Position numbers and translations under genes: made by a program. Shown here piece after piece: positions 44,935 through 55,400 of a DNA stretch of 64,000 nucleotides. The stretch is from contig NZ_LRUE01000002.1 of the NCBI RefSeq assembly GCF_001550135.1, positions 124,001 through 188,000 of the forward strand. The letters run 5' to 3'. Source of the DNA: Pseudoalteromonas shioyasakiensis (lineage in GTDB: Bacteria; Pseudomonadota; Gammaproteobacteria; Enterobacterales; Alteromonadaceae). The first letter of the stretch is position 1; every line of letters begins with the position of its first letter. The notes under the pieces are model-generated. The model did no database searches. It was not told the origin of the DNA and saw nothing but the letters and a program-made list of their open reading frames with translations.

Positions 44935-46392
44935 GTGAAAATATTTATTAAACTTTTGGTGTTAGTAACTTTGGTATTTTGCAACGCGGCATCTGCTAAT
45001 CAATGGCTATCACCTTATCCAAATAGTGAGGTTGAAAAGTCGGTTAAACTCAGTGGCGAACAGACTCAATTAATGAGTCAGTTTGATGGCAGTAAAAAGT
45101 CGTCAGAGCGATTTAGTTACACAGACTTTATTGGTGATGTAAACCACACATTATACGAAATAAACAATGTTGCTACTCTCAAAGTATTTGAAAACTATAA
45201 ACACGCTTTACTCACCGATGGTTTTAATATTGTTTATTCTTGTCAGCTAGACGCTTGCGGTGACAGCAGTGATTTTGCAGAGGAAGTCGGTTACTTTCAG
45301 CTCTATAATTATCATCGTAAGCCATATTATCTGCTTGCCACTAAAGGTGAAAAGCCTGAATTTGCAGTGTCGTTATTTGTTGGCCAGTACAACAGTAAAA
45401 CGCGTGTTATGAGTAGCTCAATTGCGATTAAAGAGCTTGAAACAGGTCTGATAAAAGCCAATACAGCTGCTTTTGCAAAACAGCAAACAAACCCTGTTAC
45501 CAAAGCACCTAAAGACGATATTAGAGGCTCAAGCGATCACCCATTACTAAGCCGTTATCCTGGTAGTTTTATTGAAGCCTTTGAGCAAATTGATTACGAA
45601 GAATTTTCACTACCAACAGGAATATTTAACCGTAAAAACAAAGCGCTACCTGCTGAAGATGTGACAGGCGATATCACTCGTATTACTTATGAAATTAGAA
45701 AAGTATCAACCCTTAAGGTTTTTCATAACTATGTGTCTGCCTTAACAAAAGAAGGCTTTGAAACGGTATTTAGTTGCGAACGTCAAGCATGTGGTGACGA
45801 CCGTAAGGCAATACAAGCACTTGGTGATCACTTGTCGGCAAAACAAGTTTATAACTATTATCGCCAGCCGCGCTATCAGTTAATGAAAAGCACCATAGAA
45901 AATCAAACAACCTATGTCGCATTTTTTGTTGGGAATTACCAAGGCACTACGCGAGTGCAGCTTGTTATAATTCGAACAGAGCCTTTACAAGGAGATTTAG
46001 TTAAAACCAATCCGGACCAAGTGTTAAAGCAGCTAGAGCAAAAAGGTAAAGCAGCCATTTATGGCATTTACTTTGATCATGATAAATCAGACATTAAGCC
46101 AGAGTCAGCCGAGTCATTAAAAGTGATTGCGGATGTTTTAAATAAAAATAACAGCTTAAACTTGTACGTTGTTGGTCATACAGATGATAAAGGAAGCCCA
46201 GAGTATAATTTAGGGCTGTCATCTAAGCGAGCTAAAGCAGTTGTTAAAGCGCTCGTGAGTCAATATGGCATTAAAGAGTCGCGTTTAATTGGTTATGGTG
46301 TAGGCCCTTATGCGCCAGCTGCCAATAATAAAAATGATTTGGGTCGTCAGCTAAACCGACGCGTAGAGCTAGTTGAGCGATTAAGTAATTAA
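44935..46392 (+). CDS. Tandem DUF4892 protein with a C-terminal OmpA domain
   Basis: A 485-residue secreted protein starting at GTG 44935 after AAAGGAC, with a signal peptide (about 1-22, ending AASA). Two similar copies of a DUF4892-like region follow: copy 1 about 24-165 (LYEINNVATLKVFENYKHAL, FNIVYSCQLDACGD) and copy 2 about 203-350 (TYEIRKVSTLKVFHNYVSAL, FETVFSCERQACGD). The C-terminal OmpA domain (about 375-483: YFDHDKSDIKPESAESL, GHTDDKGSPEYNLGLSSKRA) should bind peptidoglycan. DUF4892-OmpA proteins normally have a single copy, as far as I recall. The gene stands alone with its own terminator. Confidence 0.78.
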   Translation: MKIFIKLLVLVTLVFCNAASANQWLSPYPNSEVEKSVKLSGEQTQLMSQFDGSKKSSERFSYTDFIGDVNHTLYEINNVATLKVFENYKHALLTDGFNIVYSCQLDACGDSSDFAEEVGYFQLYNYHRKPYYLLATKGEKPEFAVSLFVGQYNSKTRVMSSSIAIKELETGLIKANTAAFAKQQTNPVTKAPKDDIRGSSDHPLLSRYPGSFIEAFEQIDYEEFSLPTGIFNRKNKALPAEDVTGDITRITYEIRKVSTLKVFHNYVSALTKEGFETVFSCERQACGDDRKAIQALGDHLSAKQVYNYYRQPRYQLMKSTIENQTTYVAFFVGNYQGTTRVQLVIIRTEPLQGDLVKTNPDQVLKQLEQKGKAAIYGIYFDHDKSDIKPESAESLKVIADVLNKNNSLNLYVVGHTDDKGSPEYNLGLSSKRAKAVVKALVSQYGIKESRLIGYGVGPYAPAANNKNDLGRQLNRRVELVERLSN

Positions 46393-46395
46393 TCA

Positions 46396-46420
46396 AAAGG
46401 GGCTTTTTAGCCCCTTTAAA
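46396..46420. terminator. Terminator between the DUF4892-OmpA gene and mnmC
   Basis: AAAGGGGCT-TTTT-AGCCCCTTT between convergent genes; it overlaps the mnmC stop codon region. Confidence 0.85.
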
Positions 46421-48464
46421 TTTTATTACGAATTAGGTCGCGAACAATAAAGCGAGCAGGGTGAATAGCCTGACTCACGCGTTCGCTAAATGGTCTTGGC
46501 TCATTGTTTAAGCAAGCAATTAAATGCTCAGCACTCAAGGGGGCACTGCACAGGCCTCTTGCGCCAAAGCCAGTGAGCACATGCAAGCCTTGCTGAGGTT
46601 TCGTTAACGTTTGGTACTGATAACGCTTACCTAATCTTAAATTAGCAAACGCACTTAAATAATCACTTTGTTCAGCCCATTCACCTGCCATAGGTAAATG
46701 GTCGATGAAGGTGCACCTTACAGCTGCTTTTGCGGCTGTTATTTCACCTAAGGTCGTTGCAAACTCGCTGTCTGTGTAAAAGCTTAATAGTTGTTCACGA
46801 TTGGTAAGGTTGTCTTGCTCTTTAACTTCACGGCTTTTTGAGTTTTTTTCAAAAGTCGCGCCCATGCAATGATGGCCCTGATATTCAGGAGTAAAATAGC
46901 CCTTATGGCAAAGCACGGTCTTTAGGCGTTTTGACTGCTCGCTTGCTTGCACATGCGAGACTTGGCCGCGTACACCAACAATAGGTAGCGCTTGAGTTTG
47001 GCTAAACTGGTCACTGTGTTCACCAGCACAATTAATCACATCGCTAAATGGCCCGAATGTTTGCTCTTTTGTGTGTAATAACCAGCCATCTGCGGTTTTT
47101 TCGAGCTTTTCAATGTGGCAATTAAAGTGACTGTCCATTTTATTATTGGTAGTGGCAGTTAACGAACTTGCCGCATTAAATAGAGCTGTAACCAGGGCTG
47201 GTGGATTTACCCAGCCGCCTTTTGCAAAGAATACACCTGAGTAGCCCGTTTCTACACCGGCAATTTCATCACCTTCTTCGGCGCTTACATTACGCATTAA
47301 TTCTGTTGGCCAAAGTTCTTTATCGGCAAGGTTTTGATGTTTATCAGCTAGGCCTTGTTTAACCGCGTGCTGTAATACACCACACCACTGGTGAGGGTAG
47401 TCAAAACCATCATCAAGTAATTGTTGGTATAGACGCATCGCATATAAAAAACTATGGGCGAACATTTCACTGTGTGGTGAGTTTTTTGCTTGTAAATGCG
47501 GATAAACAGCCCCTTGTACATTGTGAGAAGCGCCCATGGCAAGCGCTTCATCTTGGCAAAACAGCGTGGCTTTTAGGCCTCTTTTTGCCAGTGAATACAG
47601 TACACTGCTACTGGCAATACCACCGCCAATAACAGCCACATTACTCAGTTCACTTTGCTGATGAGCAAAATAGGCAGGCCCTGATTGTTGCTCATTAGGC
47701 TCAGTGAGCTCGCCAATCAGCATTTCGCGCTTTTTACCATAGCCTTTTGCTTTACTCATGCTAAAGCCTGCTTCGATTAGCCCTCTTCTTACAAAGCCTG
47801 CGGCAGTGAAAGTGGCGAGTGTGGCATTTGCTCTTGAGATAGCACGCATCTTGTTGAACAAACTCTGTTGCCACATATCTGGGTTTTTACTTGGTGCAAA
47901 GCCGTCTAAATACCACGCATCAACAACCCCTTCGCTTGGGTAGCTCATGGCGTCAATGCTGTCTTGCACGTCACCAAAGTAAAGGTCGAGTATTAATTTG
48001 CCGCCTGCAAATTCAAGGCGATGACAGCCGGCCAAATTAATTGGGTATTGAGTAATTAGTTGCTCACTATACTTGCTTAAACTAGGCCAGGCTTTGAGTG
48101 CTTGAGCAAGGTCATCACGCTTAATAGGAAATTTTTCAAAAGAGATAAAGTGCAAGCGGGTAACACTTTTTTTACCACTATGGTCGGGTTGATTTTGAAC
48201 TTCTTGCTCTGCATGCTGCCTATCAAGGTGAGCAGCAAAGTGCTGCCATGTATTTAAAAAGTTAAGCCCGGTACCAAAGCCTGTTTCAGCAATTGCAAAG
48301 TGGTCACGGTCATGATTTTGTAATCGTTGCGGGATATGGTTTTGTTGATAAAACACATAATGTGATTCGGCTAAGCCATCGTCATTAGAGAAATAAACAT
48401 CGTCAAACTGATCGGCGACAGGGGTACCAAGGTGATTAAAATGAATATGTGCGTTTTTGATCAT
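46416..48464 (-). CDS. mnmC: Bifunctional tRNA mnm5s2U biosynthesis protein MnmC
   Basis: A 682-residue two-domain enzyme. The N-terminal methyltransferase (about 1-265, with ETGFGTGLNFLNTW and WYLDGFAPSKNPDMW) methylates nm5s2U34. The C-terminal FAD oxidoreductase (about 275-660, GGGIASSSVLYSLAKRG and FGARGLCSAPLSAEHL) removes the carboxymethyl group. Both belong to the mnm5s2U34 pathway for tRNA-Lys, -Glu and others. The divergent neighbour is fabB, the order found in many gammaproteobacteria including E. coli. Confidence 0.95.
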   Translation of the reverse strand: MIKNAHIHFNHLGTPVADQFDDVYFSNDDGLAESHYVFYQQNHIPQRLQNHDRDHFAIAETGFGTGLNFLNTWQHFAAHLDRQHAEQEVQNQPDHSGKKSVTRLHFISFEKFPIKRDDLAQALKAWPSLSKYSEQLITQYPINLAGCHRLEFAGGKLILDLYFGDVQDSIDAMSYPSEGVVDAWYLDGFAPSKNPDMWQQSLFNKMRAISRANATLATFTAAGFVRRGLIEAGFSMSKAKGYGKKREMLIGELTEPNEQQSGPAYFAHQQSELSNVAVIGGGIASSSVLYSLAKRGLKATLFCQDEALAMGASHNVQGAVYPHLQAKNSPHSEMFAHSFLYAMRLYQQLLDDGFDYPHQWCGVLQHAVKQGLADKHQNLADKELWPTELMRNVSAEEGDEIAGVETGYSGVFFAKGGWVNPPALVTALFNAASSLTATTNNKMDSHFNCHIEKLEKTADGWLLHTKEQTFGPFSDVINCAGEHSDQFSQTQALPIVGVRGQVSHVQASEQSKRLKTVLCHKGYFTPEYQGHHCMGATFEKNSKSREVKEQDNLTNREQLLSFYTDSEFATTLGEITAAKAAVRCTFIDHLPMAGEWAEQSDYLSAFANLRLGKRYQYQTLTKPQQGLHVLTGFGARGLCSAPLSAEHLIACLNNEPRPFSERVSQAIHPARFIVRDLIRNKI

Positions 48465-48550
48465 GGTTTAACTAATTAACTACAAACTTTTTTCATTATT
48501 TTACGTGTTTTCTTTGAAATAGTCTGGCGTTATTTATAAGCTAGACATTC

Positions 48551-48568
48551 AGAGTACATGTGTACGCT
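48551..48568 (+). promoter_or_regulatory. Probable FabR operator before fabB
   Basis: AGAGTACATGTGTACGCT is a near-perfect palindrome (GTACA-TG-TGTAC core) that closely resembles the E. coli FabR site at fabB (AGCGTACACGTGTTAGCT, from memory). It is 76 bases before the fabB start. FabR represses unsaturated fatty-acid synthesis genes, so this is a good candidate for membrane-fluidity control. Confidence 0.7.
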
Positions 48569-48643
48569 AGAAAGCTGACCACTTCGAAAGTAATTTCAGC
48601 GTAAAATAGAACACAATTTAGTATAGAGCTAAGGTAATTACCC

Positions 48644-49858
48644 ATGAGAAGAGCCGTTATTACGGGCATCGGTGTTGTTTCAAGCATCGGTAACAACAAA
48701 GAAGAAGTATTAGAATCATTAAAACAAGGCCGTAGTGGTATCGCGTTCAACCAAGAGTTTGCTGACTACAACCTACGTAGTAACGTATCTGGCAAAATCG
48801 ATATTGATGTTAAAGAGTTTGTTGATCGTAAAGCAATGCGCTTTATGGGCGATGCAGCGGCATACGCTTATATCTCAATGTCACAAGCGATTGCAGATGC
48901 TGGCCTTAGTGAAGATCAAGTTTCAAACGAGCGCACTGGTTTATTAGTGGGCTCTGGTGGTGGTTCATCTAAATGGCAAGTTGAAGCGGCTGACATTTTA
49001 CGTGAAAAAGGCGTAAAACGTGTTGGTCCTTACATGGTACCACGTACTATGGCGAGTACGACTTCGGCGTGTCTTGCAACACCATTTAAAATTAAAGGTG
49101 TTAACTACTCACTGAGCTCTGCATGTGCGACATCTGCACACTGTATCGGTCACGCGGTTGAGCAAATTCAACTAGGCAAGCAAGACGTAATTTTTGCAGG
49201 TGGTGGTGAAGAGCTTCACTGGACGCTAGCAATGGAATTCGATGCAATGGGTGCATTGTCTACTAAGTACAATGAAACACCTGAGAAAGCATCACGTACA
49301 TACGATGCAAACCGTGACGGTTTCGTTATCTCTGGTGGTGGCGGTATCGTTGTTGTTGAAGAGCTTGAGCATGCACTTGCTCGTGGTGCGCACATTTATG
49401 CAGAAATCACTGGTTACGGTGCAACGTCTGACGGCTACGACATGGTAGCTCCATCAGGTGAAGGCGCTGTACGTTGTATGAAGCAAGCAATGCAAGATCT
49501 TGAAGGCGGTATTGATTACTTAAATACTCACGGTACTTCAACACCTGTTGGTGATGTGAAAGAGCTTGGCGCTATTCAAGAAGTATTTGGTGGTAACTCA
49601 CCAATGATCAGTGCAACCAAAGCGATGACAGGTCACGCTTTAGGTGCAGCAGGCGTTCATGAAGCAATTTTCTCGCTATTAATGCTTGAGCATAACTTTG
49701 TTGCTCCATCTATCAACATTGATGAACTAGATGAGCAAGCTGAAGGTCTAAATATTGTAACTGAGCGTAAAGACGTTGAACTAAATACAGTTATGTCTAA
49801 CAGCTTCGGTTTCGGTGGCACTAACGCCACATTAGTAATGAGCAAATATAAAGGTTAA
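48644..49858 (+). CDS. fabB: 3-oxoacyl-ACP synthase I FabB
   Basis: A 404-residue condensing enzyme with the catalytic triad C161 (SSACATSAH), H296 ([10 protein letters not shown]) and H331 (TGHALGAAG). It starts [20 protein letters not shown], close to E. coli FabB (MKRAVITGLGIVSSIGNNQQ). It elongates acyl-ACPs and is essential for unsaturated fatty-acid synthesis. It is divergent from mnmC, is preceded by a FabR-like palindrome, and is followed by a terminator. Confidence 0.96.
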   Translation: MRRAVITGIGVVSSIGNNKEEVLESLKQGRSGIAFNQEFADYNLRSNVSGKIDIDVKEFVDRKAMRFMGDAAAYAYISMSQAIADAGLSEDQVSNERTGLLVGSGGGSSKWQVEAADILREKGVKRVGPYMVPRTMASTTSACLATPFKIKGVNYSLSSACATSAHCIGHAVEQIQLGKQDVIFAGGGEELHWTLAMEFDAMGALSTKYNETPEKASRTYDANRDGFVISGGGGIVVVEELEHALARGAHIYAEITGYGATSDGYDMVAPSGEGAVRCMKQAMQDLEGGIDYLNTHGTSTPVGDVKELGAIQEVFGGNSPMISATKAMTGHALGAAGVHEAIFSLLMLEHNFVAPSINIDELDEQAEGLNIVTERKDVELNTVMSNSFGFGGTNATLVMSKYKG

Positions 49859-49878
49859 ACCTCTCCAGTATTTGCTTA

Positions 49879-49905
49879 AAGCCGAGCAATAGCTCGGCTT
49901 TTTCA
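49879..49905 (+). terminator. Intrinsic terminator after fabB
   Basis: AAAGCCGAGC-AATA-GCTCGGCTTTTT, perfect stem with a T run. Confidence 0.9.
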
Positions 49906-49990
49906 TTTGTTATAAAGTCTTAGTTGTTACCTATCCGAATACTGATAAATTCGCTACAATAGCGCCACTTTCTGCCTCTCGGACACACAA

Positions 49991-51112
49991 ATGAAAATTC
50001 TTGCAGATCAAAATATGCCATTGGTTGAGCAGTACTTTGCCGATTTTGGTGATGTTGAGCGATTTGATGGCCGTAATCTCCAACCCGAGCAGCTAGTCGG
50101 GGTCGATATCTTGTTAACCCGCTCTGTTACCAATGTAGATAAAGCCTTACTCACTCAAGCAGATAAATTAAAATTTGTGGGCACAGCAACCATAGGTGTT
50201 GATCACATTGATACCGAGTTACTTGCTGAGCGAAATATCGCATTTAGCAGCGCACCAGGTTGTAATGCCGTGGCGGTTGCTGAATATGTTATTAGCTGCT
50301 TGTATGCCTTGAGCCAAGAAAATGCCAGTTCATTACAAGGTAAAACCATCGGCATAGTGGGTGTTGGCAGTATAGGTAGCTGTTTACGTGATAAGCTTAG
50401 CCTGCTTGGTATGAATGTATTGTTATGTGATCCACCAAAACATGAAGCCGGTGAGCTTGCAGAGCATATTGAGTTAGACACATTACTAGCCCAAGCCGAT
50501 ATTGTGACTTTTCACGTGCCATTAGTTAAACAAGGTCCGCATAAAACCTTGCACATGCTAGACGAAACACGCTTAAAAGCACTTAAGCCGGGTATGACGA
50601 TTATCAATGCAAGCCGTGGTGATGTGATTGATAACCAAGCATTGCTAGCATCGTTTGAGCAAGGCGCAAAATTAGATTGTGTGCTTGATGTTTGGGAAAA
50701 CGAACCCAATATACTGACACCTCTGCTTGATTATGTACGTTATGCCAGTGTGCATATTGCAGGGCATACACTTGAAGGCAAAGCCCGCGGTACACAAATG
50801 CTGTATCAGCAAGTATGTGAGCTTGAAGGCATCGCAGCGCTTAAGTCTCTGGACGATTTTTTACCAGAGCCAATTAGCCATTCTGTCACGCTTGGTGAAA
50901 CCTTTAACCAAGACGATATAGGTCGCTTGGTGCACTTAATTTATGATGTGCGTCGCGACGATGGCATTTTACGAAGTAAATTAGCAAGCAAAGGCTTTGA
51001 TAGTTTACGTAAGAATTACCCGCCACGACGCGAGTTTAGTACCTTGTCGGTGGCTGCCAACAGTGCATGTGAAGGCGCATTAGCTGCACTGGGATTTAGA
51101 ATTAACGAATAA
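49991..51112 (+). CDS. pdxB: 4-phosphoerythronate dehydrogenase PdxB
   Basis: A 373-residue D-2-hydroxyacid dehydrogenase family enzyme, NAD-binding loop GIVGVGSIGSCL (about 119-130), with FVGTATIGVDHIDTELL and the catalytic INASRGDVIDNQALL, and HIAGHTLEGKARGTQM carrying the catalytic His. It starts MKILADQNMPLVEQYFADFG as in E. coli PdxB. The C-terminal domain (about 290-373) is specific to PdxB. It acts in pyridoxal phosphate synthesis. The order pdxB-asd-fimV is conserved. Confidence 0.95.
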   Translation: MKILADQNMPLVEQYFADFGDVERFDGRNLQPEQLVGVDILLTRSVTNVDKALLTQADKLKFVGTATIGVDHIDTELLAERNIAFSSAPGCNAVAVAEYVISCLYALSQENASSLQGKTIGIVGVGSIGSCLRDKLSLLGMNVLLCDPPKHEAGELAEHIELDTLLAQADIVTFHVPLVKQGPHKTLHMLDETRLKALKPGMTIINASRGDVIDNQALLASFEQGAKLDCVLDVWENEPNILTPLLDYVRYASVHIAGHTLEGKARGTQMLYQQVCELEGIAALKSLDDFLPEPISHSVTLGETFNQDDIGRLVHLIYDVRRDDGILRSKLASKGFDSLRKNYPPRREFSTLSVAANSACEGALAALGFRINE

Positions 51113-51144
51113 AGCTATTTGCTTTATTCAAAAGAGGAAAACAC

Positions 51145-52161
51145 ATGTCGCAAAAATTTAATGTAGCCGTATTAGGTGCCACAGGTTTAGTGGGTCGTCA
51201 GATTATCGAAACTTTAGAAGATCGTAAGTTTCCGGTAGACCAATTATTTTTACTTGCAAGCAGCCGTAGTGCTGGTGAAGAAATTCAATTTCGCGGTGAG
51301 AGTATTGAAGTAATTGATGTTGAAGAGTTTGATTTTAGCCAAGCTCACATTGGTTTATTTTCAGCAGGCGGCAGTGTTTCTGAAAAATACGCACCGATTG
51401 CAGCGGACGCAGGCTGTGTGGTAATTGATAATACCTCACACTTTCGTAATGACTACGATGTGCCACTAATTATTCCTGAAGTGAATGCATCAAGCTTAGC
51501 GGATTTCAGAAACCGCAACATCATTGCAAACCCTAACTGCTCAACGATTCAAATGCTGGTGGCATTAAAGCCAATTTATGATGCTTATGGCATTGACCGC
51601 ATTAACGTATCAACTTATCAAGCTGTATCGGGTGCGGGTAAAGAAGCCGTTGATGAACTAGCTAAGCAAACAGCAAACTTAATGAATGCACGTCCGATGG
51701 ATAATGCCGTTTTCCCTAAACAAATTGCTTTTAATGTGATCCCACAAATCGATAGCTTTGAAGATAACGGTTATACCCGCGAAGAAATGAAAATGGTCAA
51801 CGAAACACAAAAAATCTTAGGTGATAACAGTGTTGTGGTTAACCCTACTTGTGTTCGTGTTCCCGTGTTCTTTGGTCACAGTGAAGCGATTAATATTGAA
51901 ACGCGTATGCCAGTAGATATCGAACATGTGAAGCAGCTATTAAACGATGCACCTGGTGTAGAGTTTATTGAAGACTTAGCCGATTACCCAACAGCAGTAT
52001 CAGATGCAAGTGGTAACGATACTGTATACGTAGGTCGTTTACGTGCTGATATTTCGCATCCTCATGGTTTAAACATGTGGGTTGTTAGCGATAATACGCG
52101 CAAAGGTGCGGCAACAAATAGTGTGCAAATTGCTGAAGAGCTTATCGCAAATTATTTATAA
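51145..52161 (+). CDS. asd: Aspartate-semialdehyde dehydrogenase
   Basis: A 338-residue dehydrogenase with NADP-binding GATGLVGRQI (about 11-20), catalytic C132 in IIANPNCSTIQM, and the substrate-binding region STYQAVSGAGKEAVDEL. It makes aspartate semialdehyde for lysine, threonine, methionine and diaminopimelate. The intact catalytic Cys distinguishes it from the Usg pseudo-enzyme that sits in this position in E. coli. It has AGAGGAAA before the ATG, 32 bases after pdxB, and is followed by a terminator. Confidence 0.94.
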   Translation: MSQKFNVAVLGATGLVGRQIIETLEDRKFPVDQLFLLASSRSAGEEIQFRGESIEVIDVEEFDFSQAHIGLFSAGGSVSEKYAPIAADAGCVVIDNTSHFRNDYDVPLIIPEVNASSLADFRNRNIIANPNCSTIQMLVALKPIYDAYGIDRINVSTYQAVSGAGKEAVDELAKQTANLMNARPMDNAVFPKQIAFNVIPQIDSFEDNGYTREEMKMVNETQKILGDNSVVVNPTCVRVPVFFGHSEAINIETRMPVDIEHVKQLLNDAPGVEFIEDLADYPTAVSDASGNDTVYVGRLRADISHPHGLNMWVVSDNTRKGAATNSVQIAEELIANYL

Positions 52162-52192
52162 ATCTGATGATTTAGGCTGAGCTAAATTTAAG

Positions 52193-52220
52193 AAAAGCGG
52201 CAATTTGCCGCTTTTTTTGT
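52193..52220 (+). terminator. Intrinsic terminator after asd
   Basis: AAAAGCGGCAA-TTTGCCGCTTTTTTT, perfect stem with a long T run. Confidence 0.9.
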
Positions 52221-52481
52221 GAATTCACTGCCAAATTATTGCCGCATACGCTGTAAAAGCGTATAAACTTAACGATAACAATAAAAAAGCCTCTCAGCCG
52301 CTATTATTTAAGCTATTTACTATCAAGGTGTTGCAATAGATATTGCAAGGCAACTAAGTTATAGTTTGCAGCTGGAATAGAGCTTGCAAGAAAACATAAT
52401 TAAGAATCAATTCTGCAAGAATTACTTGATGTTTAAGCAACCAAGGTTGCTGCGTTAACATTTAAAACATAAAGGATCAGC
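52221..52481 (+). promoter_or_regulatory. Leader region of the fimV-like gene
   Basis: The gap between asd and fimV, including the terminator above, is 320 bases. It contains the inverted repeats TTGCAA-TAGATA-TTGCAA (about 52332-52349) and GCAACC-AA-GGTTGC (52437-52450), the latter about 30 bases before the ATG. Several GCAAG/TTGCAA motifs recur. The hairpin near the start could affect translation of the long downstream gene. No gene is seen here. Confidence 0.35.
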
Positions 52482-55400
52482 ATGCGCGGTTTAGCAACAC
52501 TCTTCATATTAGCGTCTGCATTGGTGGTAACACCGACATACTCTGATGAAGGCACCACACTTAAAGGCCCTAAAGGTGTCGATTACGGTGCGCAGGGGCG
52601 CTCTATTGGTCCAATTAAACCGACCGATACATTATGGCGTATTGCCGCTAAAATTCGCCCTGACAACTCTGTAAGCATTTATCAGGTCATGCAAGCTCTG
52701 TATGACAAAAACCCATCGTCATTTTTAGATCAAAACCTAAATCATATGCGTGATGGCGCATACCTAAAAATTCCAACCATTGCAGAAATGCGTGCGGTCA
52801 ACCCGACATTAGCAAAAGCCCGCTCTGAACAGGATGATGAGCTGTGGGAAAAAAAGAAAAACGGCACGCTGACTACAGCTGAAATTAATGAATCGCAAAA
52901 GAAAGTAACTCAAGCCCGTAAAGTTGATGTAGACGAAGCAAAACAAGAACTTAAGCAAGAAATCAACACTATTAAAACAGAGCAGGGCACGCAGCTAGTA
53001 GAGTTACAAAAGCAGTTTAAATCGTCGGTTGAAAATGTTGAAGAAATCTTAGCTGAGAACAACAAGCTCAAAAAGCAACTGAGCGGTATTTCTAAAGAGC
53101 TCGAAACCGTTCGTGATCAACTTGGCCAAGACAGTGAAATTCAAAAGCAACTGAAAGAGTTGATCAATAAACAAAATGAAATCATAGAGCAGCAAAAAGC
53201 AAAAAAGATTGAAGAGGACAGTGGGTTTAGTTTTTCGAGTTTACTGAGCAACCCATTTGTTCTCGGTGCTTTAATGTTTATTCCTGCATTACTGATCATT
53301 GCAGCTGTTGTGATGTTTTTGAAAAAACGCAACAGCACCAATGATGATACAGATGCAAGCGATGACGATGAATTTTTACCTCAAAGCCCAAGTTATAATG
53401 CTGATGATGATTTAGAACCAATTATAGAAACTGATCCGCTAGTTCCTGATCCGGTCGAAGACAATGATGACTTGAGTGTGCGGTTAGATGACGACTTAGA
53501 CCAAGACATGCTGCCTGATGATGACATCATTTTTGACGACAGCATTGATGATAGTTTTGATGAAGATGACAGTGTTTTAAATCAAGATGAACTAGAAGGT
53601 TTATTAAGTGATGACATCGAGTTTAATGATGAGTCTTCAAGTAGTGCTGACGATGATGATTTAGATGCATTTTTACAGCAAGATTTCGATCAAACCGATG
53701 ACGACAGTTTAGGTGATGAAATTGACCTAGATAGTGAGCAGCCTCAAGCAGATTCATCGGGTGATATTTTAAGTGCTGATGATATTGATGACCTATTTGA
53801 TACTGATGAAGGTGACTCGTTAGATAACGCTAATGATGAAATGGCAGCGCTTAGTGAAGAGCTCGCAGAAGATGACGCTGAAGATGATTTTGACATTGAT
53901 AGCTTAATTGATGAGCAAAACAATACGGATTCTAATCAAGACGTAAACCTAGACGATATTGATGACTTACTCGATGAAAATAATGATGCCTCAACAACTA
54001 ACGTTGAAGCTGAACTCATCGATGAAGATGATTTCGATATCGACAGCTTAATTGATGAAGCGCAAACAGAAGAGCCAGCAACTGAAGCTAATGATTCATT
54101 AGAAAGCGATGATCTTGATGAGGCGCTGGATGTTGATGACATTGACTCGCTGTTAGATGAAGCTCAAGAAGAAGCGCCAGTCGAAGAACCAAGCGCGGAT
54201 GAACTCATCGATGAAGATGATTTCGATATCGACAGCTTAATTGATGATGCACAAACAGAAGAGCCAGCCGCTGAAACTAACGATGCATTAGAAAACGATG
54301 ATCTTGATGATGCGCTAGATGTTGATGACATTGACTCATTATTAGATGAAGTTCAAGAAGAAGCGCCGACCGAAGAACCAAGCGCAGACGATTTAATCGA
54401 CGAAGACGAGCTTGATGATGCCCTCGATGTTGATGACATTGATTCATTGCTAGATGAGACACAAGCAGAGCCTGAAGCGGAGCTTGTTGAAGAGCAGCCT
54501 GAAGAGCTTGCAGAAGAACCAAGCGCAGACGATTTAATCGACGAAGACGAGCTTGATGATGCCCTCGATGTTGATGACATTGATTCATTATTAGATGAGG
54601 CACAAGCAGAGCCTGAAGCGGAGCTTGTTGAAGAGCAGCCTGAAGAGCTTGTAGAAGAACCTAGTGCAGACGATTTAATCGACGAAGACGAGCTTGATGA
54701 TGACATTGATTCATTACTAGATGAGACACAAGCAGAGCCTGAAGCGGAGCTTGTTGAGGAGCAGCCTGAAAAGCTTGTAGAAGAACCAAGCGCAGACGAT
54801 TTAATCGACGAAGACGAACTTGATGATGCCCTAGATGTTGATGACATTGACTCGTTATTAGATGAGGCACAACCTGAGCAAGAGCCTGAAGCGGAGCTTG
54901 TTGAAGAACCAAGCGCAGATGACTTAATCGACGAAGACGAGCTTGATGATGAACTAGATGTTGATGACATTGATTCATTGCTAGATGAGGCACAAGCAGA
55001 GCCTGAAGCGGAACTTGTTGAAGAGCAGCCTGAAAAGCTTGTAGAAGAACCTAGCGCAGACGATTTAATCGATGAAGACGAGCTCGGTGATGAACTAGAT
55101 GTTGATGACATTGATTCATTACTAGATGAAGCTCAAACAGAGCAAGAGCCTGAAACGGAATTTGTTGATGAGCAGCCTGAAGAGCTTGTAGAAGAACCTA
55201 GTTCACACGACTTAATTGACGAAGATGAGCTTGATGATGATTTAGATGTCGATGACATCGACTCACTATTATATGAAGCTCAAGAAGAGCCTGAATCTGA
55301 AAAGCTGGTTGAAGAACCTAGTGCAGACGATTTAATTGACAAAGATGAGCTTAATGATGATTTAGATGTCGATGACATCGACTCATTATTGGATGAAGCG

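Noticed and set aside
51145-52161. Usg-type inactive paralogue instead of asd
   Set aside because: The catalytic Cys in NPNCSTIQM and the STYQAVSGAG segment are intact.
54277-55111. Long antisense frames opposite the fimV repeats, coding for Ser-rich or Leu/His/Gln-rich peptides
   Set aside because: They mirror the acidic GAT/GAA-rich repeat on the coding strand. Low complexity and lack of a ribosome-binding site show that they are shadows.
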